This document shows positions 23,358 to 30,385 of a stretch of 45,916 nucleotides of DNA, piece after piece (position 1 is the stretch's first letter; every line of letters begins with the position of its first letter). Under the pieces are notes generated by a model, which was given only the letters and a program-made list of their open reading frames with translations, was not told the DNA's origin and did no database searches. This DNA comes from Eubacteriales Family XIII. Incertae Sedis bacterium (lineage in GTDB: Bacteria > Bacillota > Clostridia > Peptostreptococcales > Anaerovoracaceae). The stretch spans positions 1 to 45,916 of the forward strand of contig JAISJT010000042.1 in the NCBI GenBank assembly GCA_031261395.1, read 5' to 3'. The position numbers and the translations under genes are program-made.

Positions 23358-24422
23358 ATGGATAATAAGACAATAACAATAACAAAGGACGACCTCGCGA
23401 CGGCGATTCGCGCGCTGTTGCCTGCCTATAACGTCTATGCGCCGGCAGGGGAAGGCGAGCGTCTGGCGTTCGCCGCCTTGGACGAGAGCAGACTTGGTGC
23501 CATCAATTTGACCGGCTCACCCGTGATACCGCCAAAGGAGCTTTTGTTCCCCCGGTCGGAATCGCTGTACACCCTCGACCCTGAGACCGGCGCGGCGACC
23601 GTACCGGAGATTGCAGAGAGTACCCTGATTTTCGGCGTCCGCCCCTGCGATCTGCGCGGCATTGAAAACTTGGACGCGGCCTTCCTCGAAAAAGGCTATG
23701 TCGATTCGAACTACGCCAAGCGGCGTGAAAATACGACGATCATTGCCCTCGCCTGTGTGACATCCCCCTACGAGACTTGCTTCTGCGAGTCGATGGGCGG
23801 CGATCCGCTCGCGGCGAAAGGCGCGGACGTCCTGCTGACGGAGACAAAGGCCGGAGACGCTTTTACCGCCGCTTTTCAAACGCCTAAGGGCCTGCAAGTC
23901 AAATTGCTCTGGGATTCCCTCGCCATGGATTGCGGGTCGGCGCCCGCAATGACAGAAGGTTCAAAGCCCGCAATGACAGAAGGTTCAAAGCCCGCAATGA
24001 CAGGCCAACACAACACTCTGCGCGTCACGAAGCCGGACGACCTGCCGCAGCGCCTGATGGCCGCTTTCGACGATCCGCACTGGGCGGTCCTTTCGGAAGC
24101 CTGCCTCGGCTGCGGGACCTGTTCTTACGTTTGCCCCACCTGCTACTGTTTCGACATCGACCGCGAATCCGGTGCAAAGGAAATCACGGAATACCGCTGC
24201 TGGGACTGCTGTATGTTTTCCGATTACAGCCGCATGGCCGGCGGACACAATCCCAGGCCCACGAAAAAGGAGCGGCTGCGCAACCGCTACCTGCACAAAC
24301 TCGCGTACTTTGACGAACGCTACGGCATGACCCTGTGCGTCGGCTGCGGCCGCTGCATCGCGAAGTGCCCGGCATCGCTCGACATCACCGAAGTCATCGA
24401 ATGGGGAGGCGGCGCGCTATGA
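23358..24422 (+). CDS. flxB: FlxB-like (sulfhydrogenase beta-type) Fe-S protein with palindromic-repeat insertion
   Basis: This 354-residue protein resembles FlxB/HydB: the N-terminal part has FGVRPCDLRGI and CVTSPYETCFCESMGGDP, and the C-terminal dicluster ferredoxin has CLGCGTCSYVCPTCYC and CVGCGRCIAKCPAS. These proteins pass electrons between the flavin subunit and the rest of the Flx-Hdr complex. Residues about 190-215 (DCGSAP, then AMTEGSKP twice) are encoded by a REP-like palindrome and two 24-bp tandem copies of its arm (23926-24002), an in-frame insertion in an otherwise conserved protein. It overlaps flxA by ATGA. Confidence 0.86.
   Translation: MDNKTITITKDDLATAIRALLPAYNVYAPAGEGERLAFAALDESRLGAINLTGSPVIPPKELLFPRSESLYTLDPETGAATVPEIAESTLIFGVRPCDLRGIENLDAAFLEKGYVDSNYAKRRENTTIIALACVTSPYETCFCESMGGDPLAAKGADVLLTETKAGDAFTAAFQTPKGLQVKLLWDSLAMDCGSAPAMTEGSKPAMTEGSKPAMTGQHNTLRVTKPDDLPQRLMAAFDDPHWAVLSEACLGCGTCSYVCPTCYCFDIDRESGAKEITEYRCWDCCMFSDYSRMAGGHNPRPTKKERLRNRYLHKLAYFDERYGMTLCVGCGRCIAKCPASLDITEVIEWGGGAL
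23926..24002. repeat. REP-like element and 24-bp tandem copies inside flxB
   Basis: The 29 bp at 23926-23954 are the exact reverse complement of the element at 28902-28930 (stem ATTGCGGG/CCCGCAAT). Two 24-bp tandem units (23955-23978 and 23979-24002) repeat its arm. Unit length is a multiple of three, so the reading frame is kept and an eight-residue repeat results. Confidence 0.92.
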
Positions 24423-25306
24423 CCAAGAACAACGGAAACGGCAACGCCATCAACAGCAGCCGCACACCCGCAGTCGCTCACGACTGCTCCTGCGAAAGCA
24501 ACCCGCTTGTCCCCACCCTCTGCGAGATCATCGGGATCACGGAGGAGACCGGCGACGTCAAGACCTTCCGCCTGCGCGGGACAGACGGGCAAAAGCCTTT
24601 CTCCCCCATGCCGGGGCAGCTCGCGATGATCTCGCTGCCGCGCACCGGCGAGGCGATGTTTTCGATCACGAGTCAGGGCGAAGACTGGATCGAATCCTCG
24701 ATCAAGCGCGTAGGCGAACTGACCGAAGACCTGCACGACCTCGAAGTCGGCGACATCCTCGGCGTGCGCGGCCCCTACGGCAACCACTTCCCCGTGGAAG
24801 AGCTCAAAGGAAAGAACCTGCTTTTCGTCGGCGGCGGTATCGGCCTCGCGCCCATCCGCTCCCTCATCCTGTATGTACTGGACCACAGGGAAGATTACCT
24901 CAGGCTCGATGTCCTGTACGGCTCCCGATCCTTCCAAGATCTTGTCTTCAAAGCCGACCTGTTTGAAAACTGGCCGGGTCTCTGCGGGACGCATATCACG
25001 GTTGACGCCGAAGAAAGCTGCTGGGACGGACACGTCGGCTTCGTGCCCAATTATCTCGAAGAAAAAGCCTTCTCACCGGACAATTGCGTTGCCGTCATCT
25101 GCGGGCCGCCGATTATGATCAAATTTTGCTTGGACAAGCTCGCAGCGATGGGTTTTTCCAAGGAAAATATCATCACGACCCTCGAGATGCGCATGAAGTG
25201 CGGCATCGGCAAGTGCGGGCGCTGCAACATCGGCAGCAAGTACGTCTGCCTCGACGGGCCGGTGTTCACGCTGGCCGAACTGGACGAACTGCCCGATGAG
25301 AAGTAA
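24419..25306 (+). CDS. flxA: FlxA-like FAD/NAD(P)-binding oxidoreductase
   Basis: This 295-residue protein starts at ATG 24419, which overlaps the flxB stop; an upstream extension has no site and would overlap flxB heavily. It has a ferredoxin-NADP reductase fold: a flavin-binding barrel (MPGQLAMISLP, then GEAMFSITS), a nucleotide-binding motif VGGGIGLAPIRSLI, and a C-terminal [2Fe-2S] cysteine set (KCGIGKCGRCNIG with a later Cys). It resembles DHODH electron-transfer subunits, HydG and FlxA. It is the NAD(P)H entry point of the bifurcating complex. An N-terminal tail of about 25 residues rich in Asn and Ser is unusual. Confidence 0.88.
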   Translation: MTKNNGNGNAINSSRTPAVAHDCSCESNPLVPTLCEIIGITEETGDVKTFRLRGTDGQKPFSPMPGQLAMISLPRTGEAMFSITSQGEDWIESSIKRVGELTEDLHDLEVGDILGVRGPYGNHFPVEELKGKNLLFVGGGIGLAPIRSLILYVLDHREDYLRLDVLYGSRSFQDLVFKADLFENWPGLCGTHITVDAEESCWDGHVGFVPNYLEEKAFSPDNCVAVICGPPIMIKFCLDKLAAMGFSKENIITTLEMRMKCGIGKCGRCNIGSKYVCLDGPVFTLAELDELPDEK

Positions 25307-26297
25307 AAGCAACCTGCGCGCCCTGCTCCTCGTCCCGAGCGAGCTGGCCGGCTGTATCCGGCGCAAGGGCCTGCGGCGCCTGACGCCCACGGCCATCGCC
25401 GAACTCGCCGCGCCGCAGACCTGGGGCGCGAGCGTCATGCCCGTCATACTGGCGGCTGCGCTGGCCATCGCCTCCGGGGCCTGGATACCGAACGATTTTC
25501 AAAGCATCGCCCTCTTTTTCTCGGTGCTGGCCACTGCCGTATGCCTGCAGTGCGCTGTGAATACGCTGAATGATTATGCAGACTTTATGTCGGGCGTGGA
25601 CCGCAAAGAAAACTGCATCGACCCGAAAGACGCTTCGATCGTCTATCACAATTACGAACCGGTCCTCGCCTTTGTGGTGGGCGGATTTTTCATCCTGCTC
25701 GCCCTCGTCTGCGGCCTCTATGCACTGTTCACGGTCGGGCCGGAACTGCTGATTTTCGGAGCGATCGGCGCCGCGGTGGTGATCGCCTATACCTTTGGTC
25801 TGCTGCCGCTTTCCTATACGCCGACCGGCGAATTCGTATCGGGATTTGTGATGGGAGGCATCATCCCGCTCGCTTGTTATTATGCATTCACGGAAACCCT
25901 GTCGTTCCAAACGCTGCTCTTTGCAATACCGGTCATTTTGACCATAGCCCTCATTATGCTTGCCAACAACGCCAGCGACATAGAAAAAGACGCCGGCAAC
26001 GATCGAATGACGCTGGCCACCAAGCTGGGCCGTCCGCAGTCCGCACGCCTGCATGCGATTCTCTTTACCTTTGCGATGGCAGCGGCAGGTATCATCGTGT
26101 GCTGGAAATTTCGCGGCGGAGCATGGATACTGCCTCTCTTCGCGGCATGGCTCATTCCGCTTGAAGTCCGCCTCACTCGCGGCGGTTTCGTGCCGGAAAA
26201 GCGTATTTTTTCCATGTCCCTGATCACCGGCATCAACATCCGGCTGAACGCAGTCTACGGTGTGATGATCGTGCTCTCTATCCTGGCGCCGGATTGA
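25296..26297 (+). CDS. UbiA/MenA-type aromatic prenyltransferase
   Basis: This 333-residue membrane protein carries both Asp-rich motifs of UbiA enzymes: NTLNDYADFMSGVD (first) and NASDIEKDAGNDRMTLAT (second). There are about eight hydrophobic segments, such as VMPVILAAALAIASGAWI and FIPVILTIALIMLA-like stretches. These enzymes transfer a polyprenyl chain to an aromatic acceptor; the second motif is MenA-like, but no menaquinone head-group gene is in the window. The gene overlaps flxA by 11 bp, so it belongs to the same operon as the prenyl synthase at 16922-18499, which can supply its donor. The basic N-terminal 45 residues are cytoplasmic. Confidence 0.88.
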   Translation: MRSKSNLRALLLVPSELAGCIRRKGLRRLTPTAIAELAAPQTWGASVMPVILAAALAIASGAWIPNDFQSIALFFSVLATAVCLQCAVNTLNDYADFMSGVDRKENCIDPKDASIVYHNYEPVLAFVVGGFFILLALVCGLYALFTVGPELLIFGAIGAAVVIAYTFGLLPLSYTPTGEFVSGFVMGGIIPLACYYAFTETLSFQTLLFAIPVILTIALIMLANNASDIEKDAGNDRMTLATKLGRPQSARLHAILFTFAMAAAGIIVCWKFRGGAWILPLFAAWLIPLEVRLTRGGFVPEKRIFSMSLITGINIRLNAVYGVMIVLSILAPD

Positions 26298-26315
26298 GGC
26301 ATCGAGGCCGCCGGA

Positions 26316-26344
26316 TTGACACAGAGAATGAATCGTGTTTGAAT
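26316..26344 (+). promoter_or_regulatory. Possible internal promoter before the small membrane protein
   Basis: TTGACA at 26316-26321 is followed after 17 bp by TTGAAT. The -35 is perfect but the -10 matches at only four of six positions. The 76-bp gap is the widest in the last half of the operon, so separate expression of the small protein is possible. Confidence 0.35.
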
Positions 26345-26373
26345 TGTTATAGAAGAAAACGGAGGAAAAACAA

Positions 26374-26574
26374 ATGGCAAAAGCATTCGGAACTTTATTT
26401 AAAGTAGGAGCTCTCATCATCGCTCTCGTAGCTGCCGTGGTTCTCATATTCACCTACTGGGAGAAGATTGTCTCACTCACTACAGCAGGCGCACGCGTCG
26501 CCACGAACATTCTTGAGCAGTTTTCCGGCACCGATATCTTGGACGCCGGCGAGAAGGACTACTACGACATCTAA
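26374..26574 (+). CDS. Small single-span membrane protein, unknown function
   Basis: This 66-residue protein has AGGA 9 bases before the ATG. Residues about 9-29 form one hydrophobic span (GALIIALVAAVVLIFTYW), preceded by KAFGTLFK (positive, likely inside). An amphipathic segment and an acidic tail (DILDAGEKDYYDI) follow. I do not recognise the family. It is the last plus-strand gene of the operon and converges on 26576-27970 with one base between stops. The context suggests a membrane anchor or partner for UbiA or for the soluble Flx-Hdr/molybdoenzyme complex. Confidence 0.7.
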   Translation: MAKAFGTLFKVGALIIALVAAVVLIFTYWEKIVSLTTAGARVATNILEQFSGTDILDAGEKDYYDI

Positions 26575-26575
26575 A

Positions 26576-27970
26576 TCAAATCGCTCTCCCATAGCTCTCG
26601 ATAAGGGACTCGATCGAGACTCCCTTTTCGAGGCCGGTGAGCAATTCTATGGCCGGATTGGTCAGTTTTTCGGCGCGCGCGAACAGCGGTGCCAAATAGA
26701 TTTCCTCGCCGAGTCCCCTTGCCTTCAGTCCGTCCCAGGACAGCGTCAGCACGGCAGTCAACAACAGGCGCACCGCTTTTTGATCGACAAACTCCGGCCA
26801 GTGGCGCAGATTGAATAGTTTGCGCAGTTCCGTAGCGCTATACCCGTGGGTGTAAAGCGCCGTGTCTTTTTCGAGAAGTTCATTTAGTTCCCGCGCCTGA
26901 CGGATCAGTCCGAGGTGGAAGGCCGCGACGCTCATAGCATCCGGGATCGGCTGACAGCAGATACTGCGAAATTCGATCGTACCCCGGAAAGTCAGATCCA
27001 CAAATTTGAACGAGCGCAGATAGCGCAGATCTTCCCGAATAGGCTGAAATGTGATTTCGTGATAGACGCCGTCTTTGTAATATTCTCCGTGCACCTCTTC
27101 CAGCCCGAAATATTCCACGATATTGACCGGCTCAAAATTGATGTATTTGCCATCCTGCTCCGTACAATAGATGCTTGTCGAGGCAAAGTATTCAAGTAGC
27201 TCTTCGATACTCCCCGGGATATTGTCAAACATCCCGATATTGTGCGGATTGATGCCGTGCGTGCTGTTTTCCCACAGCATATCCCGGCAGCAAAGCATTT
27301 CTTCCCGCTCTTCCGTCAGCACGGAATTGGAAAAGAGCAGAGCCTTCACCGGCTCGAGCAGCGAAAAGGCCCTGATGGTCTCGATCAGATCCTCATAGCG
27401 CACATCAAGCTGTACCTGCGACGCGCTCGAAAACATGCCGTATGACGGATAGGGATGAAAGAACATCGGGATGCGCGAGCGGTATTTTGTATAATCGGAC
27501 AAGTGGTGAAAAAGCATCCTGTACCGTCCGTTGGGTATGGGCTCGAGGCGGTTGTATTTGCGGAAGGGATTGATGCCCATACCGGTCAGCGTATGGCCGC
27601 TTTCCTCCAGCGCCTCCCTGCAATAGCGATAATACGCAGTGAAACGATTCTGAACGGTACTCAGATCGCTTTCTTTGCCGAAGGAAAATTCAAGATTATT
27701 GTAGGAGCAATCGTAGGACAGGATGTCGTCGTTCATGAAATTGACGAGGGAGGAGGCATTTTTGTTTTCATCGAGTACGGCGACGTAGAATCCGAAGTGT
27801 TCTTTGAAGCGGCGCGTCAGGTCGTGCACGACTTCGAAATCAACGGGATGACGCGCGAGGTTGATGATAGGGATCTCGATCTCCACCCCGATGAAAAGAT
27901 CTTCCTTGCACTTCGTCGGCGCGATGTACTTTTCGTACAGAAGGTCCAGCACCTCTTGCCGGTTCATCAT
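26576..27970 (-). CDS. Glutamate-cysteine ligase-like (GCS2/EgtA-type) enzyme
   Basis: This 464-residue protein has the GCS2 ATP-grasp-like layout: FIGVEIEIPIINL near residue 27 (metal-binding Glu pair), CSYNNLEFSFG at about 90, MGINPF, HPYPSYGMFSSASQVQLDV with the conserved SxQVQ, and GTIEFRSICCQP near the end. The family joins the gamma-carboxyl of glutamate to an amine such as cysteine. It overlaps by 4 bp an EgtC-like class II amidotransferase, the same enzyme pair (EgtA, EgtC) used in ergothioneine synthesis. EgtB, EgtD and EgtE are not in the window, so the amine substrate is open. Confidence 0.8.
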   Translation of the reverse strand: MMNRQEVLDLLYEKYIAPTKCKEDLFIGVEIEIPIINLARHPVDFEVVHDLTRRFKEHFGFYVAVLDENKNASSLVNFMNDDILSYDCSYNNLEFSFGKESDLSTVQNRFTAYYRYCREALEESGHTLTGMGINPFRKYNRLEPIPNGRYRMLFHHLSDYTKYRSRIPMFFHPYPSYGMFSSASQVQLDVRYEDLIETIRAFSLLEPVKALLFSNSVLTEEREEMLCCRDMLWENSTHGINPHNIGMFDNIPGSIEELLEYFASTSIYCTEQDGKYINFEPVNIVEYFGLEEVHGEYYKDGVYHEITFQPIREDLRYLRSFKFVDLTFRGTIEFRSICCQPIPDAMSVAAFHLGLIRQARELNELLEKDTALYTHGYSATELRKLFNLRHWPEFVDQKAVRLLLTAVLTLSWDGLKARGLGEEIYLAPLFARAEKLTNPAIELLTGLEKGVSIESLIESYGRAI

Positions 27971-28776
27971 AGCGCGGACGCTCCCAAATAAAGATATTTG
28001 ATATCGTCGTCAGACTCGATATATTCGAATTCGTGGGGTTTTCCGCTAAAGAGCAGAGCGCCGTCCTTGTAGGCGATGACTGTATTCAGAGGCACCGGTT
28101 CCCAGCCTTCCGGGTCAAGCGGCACCGTACAAAATAGCGCAAAACCGTCATTGTCAAAGCGGTAGATGAAATCGTTCTTCGCGGATTCACCGAGTACGCG
28201 GCTGCCCGTCCGGGAATTTCCATGGATGTAGAAAACTTCGGAATCATTCACAATAACATTGAGTTTGTTGCCCGGAGCGACGTCGTGAAACGCCTTTTCG
28301 ATGACGCCGAAGCGTTCTTTCTCTGTGAGCGGCACACGCCGTTCCAAACTTTTCTCATTGATGCGGTCGATCAGGAAGAGCAAGAGGCGCTCGGTATCCG
28401 TGCTGCCAAATTGTTTGTAAAAATACTTGTCGGTCTTCTCACCGTTGAAGATCGTCCCATTGTGGATGATCGTCCAGGTCCGGCCCATGACGTCCATAGC
28501 CGTGAGAGGATGTGTGTTGCCTGTCTCCACGGCGCCGACGGTCGCATAGCGCAAATGGAAGAATGCGTTTTGAAAGGGGCCGCCCTCCTGGGTCAGTTTG
28601 CGCGCGGTCTCGCTCACATAGGCAGGCGTCGTTTCCCTCTTGACATAGACGCGCCGGCCCCCAAAATCGGCATAGCCCCATCCGTGCTTGTGCACAAAAC
28701 TCCCCCTGAAAAAGTCCTTGAGCTCCCGTCTGATTTTGACCGGCTGCGCAGCTGATACAGCAAATAGTTGACACAT
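27967..28776 (-). CDS. Class II glutamine amidotransferase, EgtC/YafJ-like
   Basis: This 269-residue protein begins MCQLFAVSA, giving the N-terminal catalytic Cys2 after Met removal. It carries HLRYATVGAVETGNTHPL and WTIIHNGTIFNG, the Ntn-hydrolase substrate pocket, and STDTERLLLFLID. It has no synthase domain, so it is a stand-alone hydrolase like EgtC, which removes gamma-glutamyl groups. Together with the overlapping GCS2 ligase it suggests a pathway that adds and later removes gamma-glutamate on an amine. AGGA precedes the ATG; the 5' leader carries a tandem repeat array. Confidence 0.82.
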   Translation of the reverse strand: MCQLFAVSAAQPVKIRRELKDFFRGSFVHKHGWGYADFGGRRVYVKRETTPAYVSETARKLTQEGGPFQNAFFHLRYATVGAVETGNTHPLTAMDVMGRTWTIIHNGTIFNGEKTDKYFYKQFGSTDTERLLLFLIDRINEKSLERRVPLTEKERFGVIEKAFHDVAPGNKLNVIVNDSEVFYIHGNSRTGSRVLGESAKNDFIYRFDNDGFALFCTVPLDPEGWEPVPLNTVIAYKDGALLFSGKPHEFEYIESDDDIKYLYLGASAL

Positions 28777-28790
28777 ATTAGATTCCTCCA

Positions 28791-28930
28791 GAGAACACCT
28801 CTGTCATTGCGCGAACACCTCTGTCATTGCGCGAACACCTCTGTCATTGCGCGAACACCTCTGTCATTGCGCGAACACCTCTGTCATTGCGCGAACACCT
28901 CTGTCATTGCGGGCGCCGACCCGCAATCCA
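28791..28930. repeat. Six 20-bp tandem repeats ending in a REP-like palindrome
   Basis: The unit GCGAACACCTCTGTCATTGC repeats exactly with period 20 at 28811-28910, and a near-identical first unit (two mismatched bases) lies at 28791-28810. The array runs into the full palindrome at 28902-28930 (ATTGCGGG/CCCGCAAT), whose left arm TGTCATTGCG is the core of the unit. There are no spacers, so this is not CRISPR. It lies in the 5' leader of the amidotransferase gene. Confidence 0.92.
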
Positions 28931-28945
28931 GAACCGTTATCACAT

Positions 28946-28974
28946 ATTATACATATATGTAAACTATGATACAA
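28946..28974 (-). promoter_or_regulatory. Promoter of the amidotransferase-ligase pair
   Basis: On the minus strand TTGTAT (plus 28969-28974) and a perfect TATAAT (plus 28946-28951) are 17 bp apart. Transcription from here would carry the palindrome and the 20-bp array as a leader of about 160 bases. Confidence 0.55.
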
Positions 28975-28999
28975 GTGTTTTTGAAAAATTCTTTTGAAA

Positions 29000-29539
29000 T
29001 TATCCTGATACTATTTTTTTCACATATTCCACGATGTCCGCGGGTTCGGCGAGGCGGCCTGTCCCCTCGTCTCCGCAGGCAAGCGCGCCCGACCCCGGCT
29101 CTATCACCTTCCAGCCGCGGGCGCGCAGACGCGCAAGGTTTTCCTGCACTACGGGGTTTTCCCACATCTGCGTATTCATCGCCGGACATATCACCGAAGG
29201 TTTGGCGTGCGCGGCCAGCAGCACGGTCGTGAGCAGATCATCGCCGATACCGCCGGCGATCTTGCCGATCACATTGGCCGTCGCCGGAGCGATCAGTACG
29301 AGGTCCGCGCGCTTGGCCAGCGAGATATGCTCGACCGAATAGTCTTCAATCGGCGCAAAGCTGTCCGTATAGACCGGGGAGCGCGTGATCGTCTGAAATG
29401 TCAGCGGCCGCACGAACTCGGCCGCATTCTTCGTCATCACGACGTCGACAGCAAACCCTTCTTTCAGCAGCCGGCTCGCCAGATCCGCCGCCTTGTAGGC
29501 CGCGATGCCGCCCGTCACCCCCAGCAAGATCCTATTCAT
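29000..29539 (-). CDS. coaC: Phosphopantothenoylcysteine decarboxylase
   Basis: This 179-residue flavoprotein (HFCD family) starts MNRILLGVTGGIAAYKAADL. It has the catalytic His in VEHISLAKRAD, the APATANVIGK segment, and PAMNTQMWENP (the PASANT/PXMNxxMW motif with conserved Asn), followed by GSGALACGDEGTGRL with the conserved Cys. It catalyses decarboxylation of phosphopantothenoylcysteine in coenzyme A synthesis. Most bacteria fuse it to CoaB; here the two are separate and overlap by 8 bp. Confidence 0.93.
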   Translation of the reverse strand: MNRILLGVTGGIAAYKAADLASRLLKEGFAVDVVMTKNAAEFVRPLTFQTITRSPVYTDSFAPIEDYSVEHISLAKRADLVLIAPATANVIGKIAGGIGDDLLTTVLLAAHAKPSVICPAMNTQMWENPVVQENLARLRARGWKVIEPGSGALACGDEGTGRLAEPADIVEYVKKIVSG

Positions 29540-30383
29540 GGCGCACTCCTTTCAGCGTTTCGAGCGTCCGTTTGACGATCAGATCCGCAATACCGGATTT
29601 TCCGTACGCATGCTCTGTGCCGCCGTCCCGTGCAATCAGCACGCCCTCCTGCCGGTTGGACCTGACCGTGCGCATATCATTGGCAAGCACAAAGTCGCAG
29701 TCGTTCTTTTGCAGCAGCGCCGTTCCGACGCGCACAAGCTCGGCCTCGTCTACGCCAGACAAGAGCTTGAACCCGACAATCACAGCCGACGGCGCAAGTC
29801 CGCGCAGCATGCTGATGATCTTAGGCGCCTTCTCGAGCAGCACGATGAGGTTTTCCTTGTCCGACGAGATTTTGGACTCGAGAATGCGCGGCGGCGAAAG
29901 GATCGCATCGCGGATCGCCTCCTCCGGCGCGGATGAGTCCCCGCAGGCCAGATATGACAGCCGCTTCACGACCTCGTCCGATACGCGCTCGGCATCGCTG
30001 ACCGCCTTCATGCGATAGTCGCCCACCGCCATGCTGTGTACAATGATGTCATATGTATTTTCGGCGCCAAGACGCGCCACGGCCTCTTGCAATTCCAGCA
30101 CATCGTCCGCAATGACAGCATGCAGCGACACGCCGTCGGAATCTATCGCCTGACCCAAACTCCGCGAAGATGCGATTCGCGGACGTACTGCCGATGCCGA
30201 GCACAGATAGGTGATACGGGCAGGCTGACCGGACGCCGCAAACGCTTCGCAGATGAGTGCGCCCAGCCGTCCCGTACCGCTGTTCGTGATACGACGTACA
30301 TCGTCAATCTTCTCCGAAGTGCCCCCGGCCGTGATCAGGATATGGATCGGGGTCTTGTTATTATTATTATTTATGTTGTCCAT
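29532..30383 (-). CDS. coaB: Phosphopantothenate-cysteine ligase
   Basis: I chose ATG 30383, two bases after the stop of the upstream gene, because the frame before it overlaps that membrane protein gene. The 283-residue product starts MDNINNNNNKTPIHILITAGGTSEKID; the Asn run is encoded by an AAT microsatellite. Motifs are ITAGGTSEKID, the NSGTGRLGA turn, IIVHSMAVGDY, VGFKLLSG and CDFVLANDM. It couples cysteine to phosphopantothenate, the step before coaC, with which it overlaps. Translation probably depends on coupling, as I see no strong ribosome binding site. Confidence 0.88.
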   Translation of the reverse strand: MDNINNNNNKTPIHILITAGGTSEKIDDVRRITNSGTGRLGALICEAFAASGQPARITYLCSASAVRPRIASSRSLGQAIDSDGVSLHAVIADDVLELQEAVARLGAENTYDIIVHSMAVGDYRMKAVSDAERVSDEVVKRLSYLACGDSSAPEEAIRDAILSPPRILESKISSDKENLIVLLEKAPKIISMLRGLAPSAVIVGFKLLSGVDEAELVRVGTALLQKNDCDFVLANDMRTVRSNRQEGVLIARDGGTEHAYGKSGIADLIVKRTLETLKGVRHE

Positions 30384-30385
30384 AT

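Noticed and set aside
28791-28910. Possible CRISPR array
   Set aside because: The 20-bp units are directly adjacent with no unique spacers, and the core is an arm of a palindromic element. No cas gene is present.
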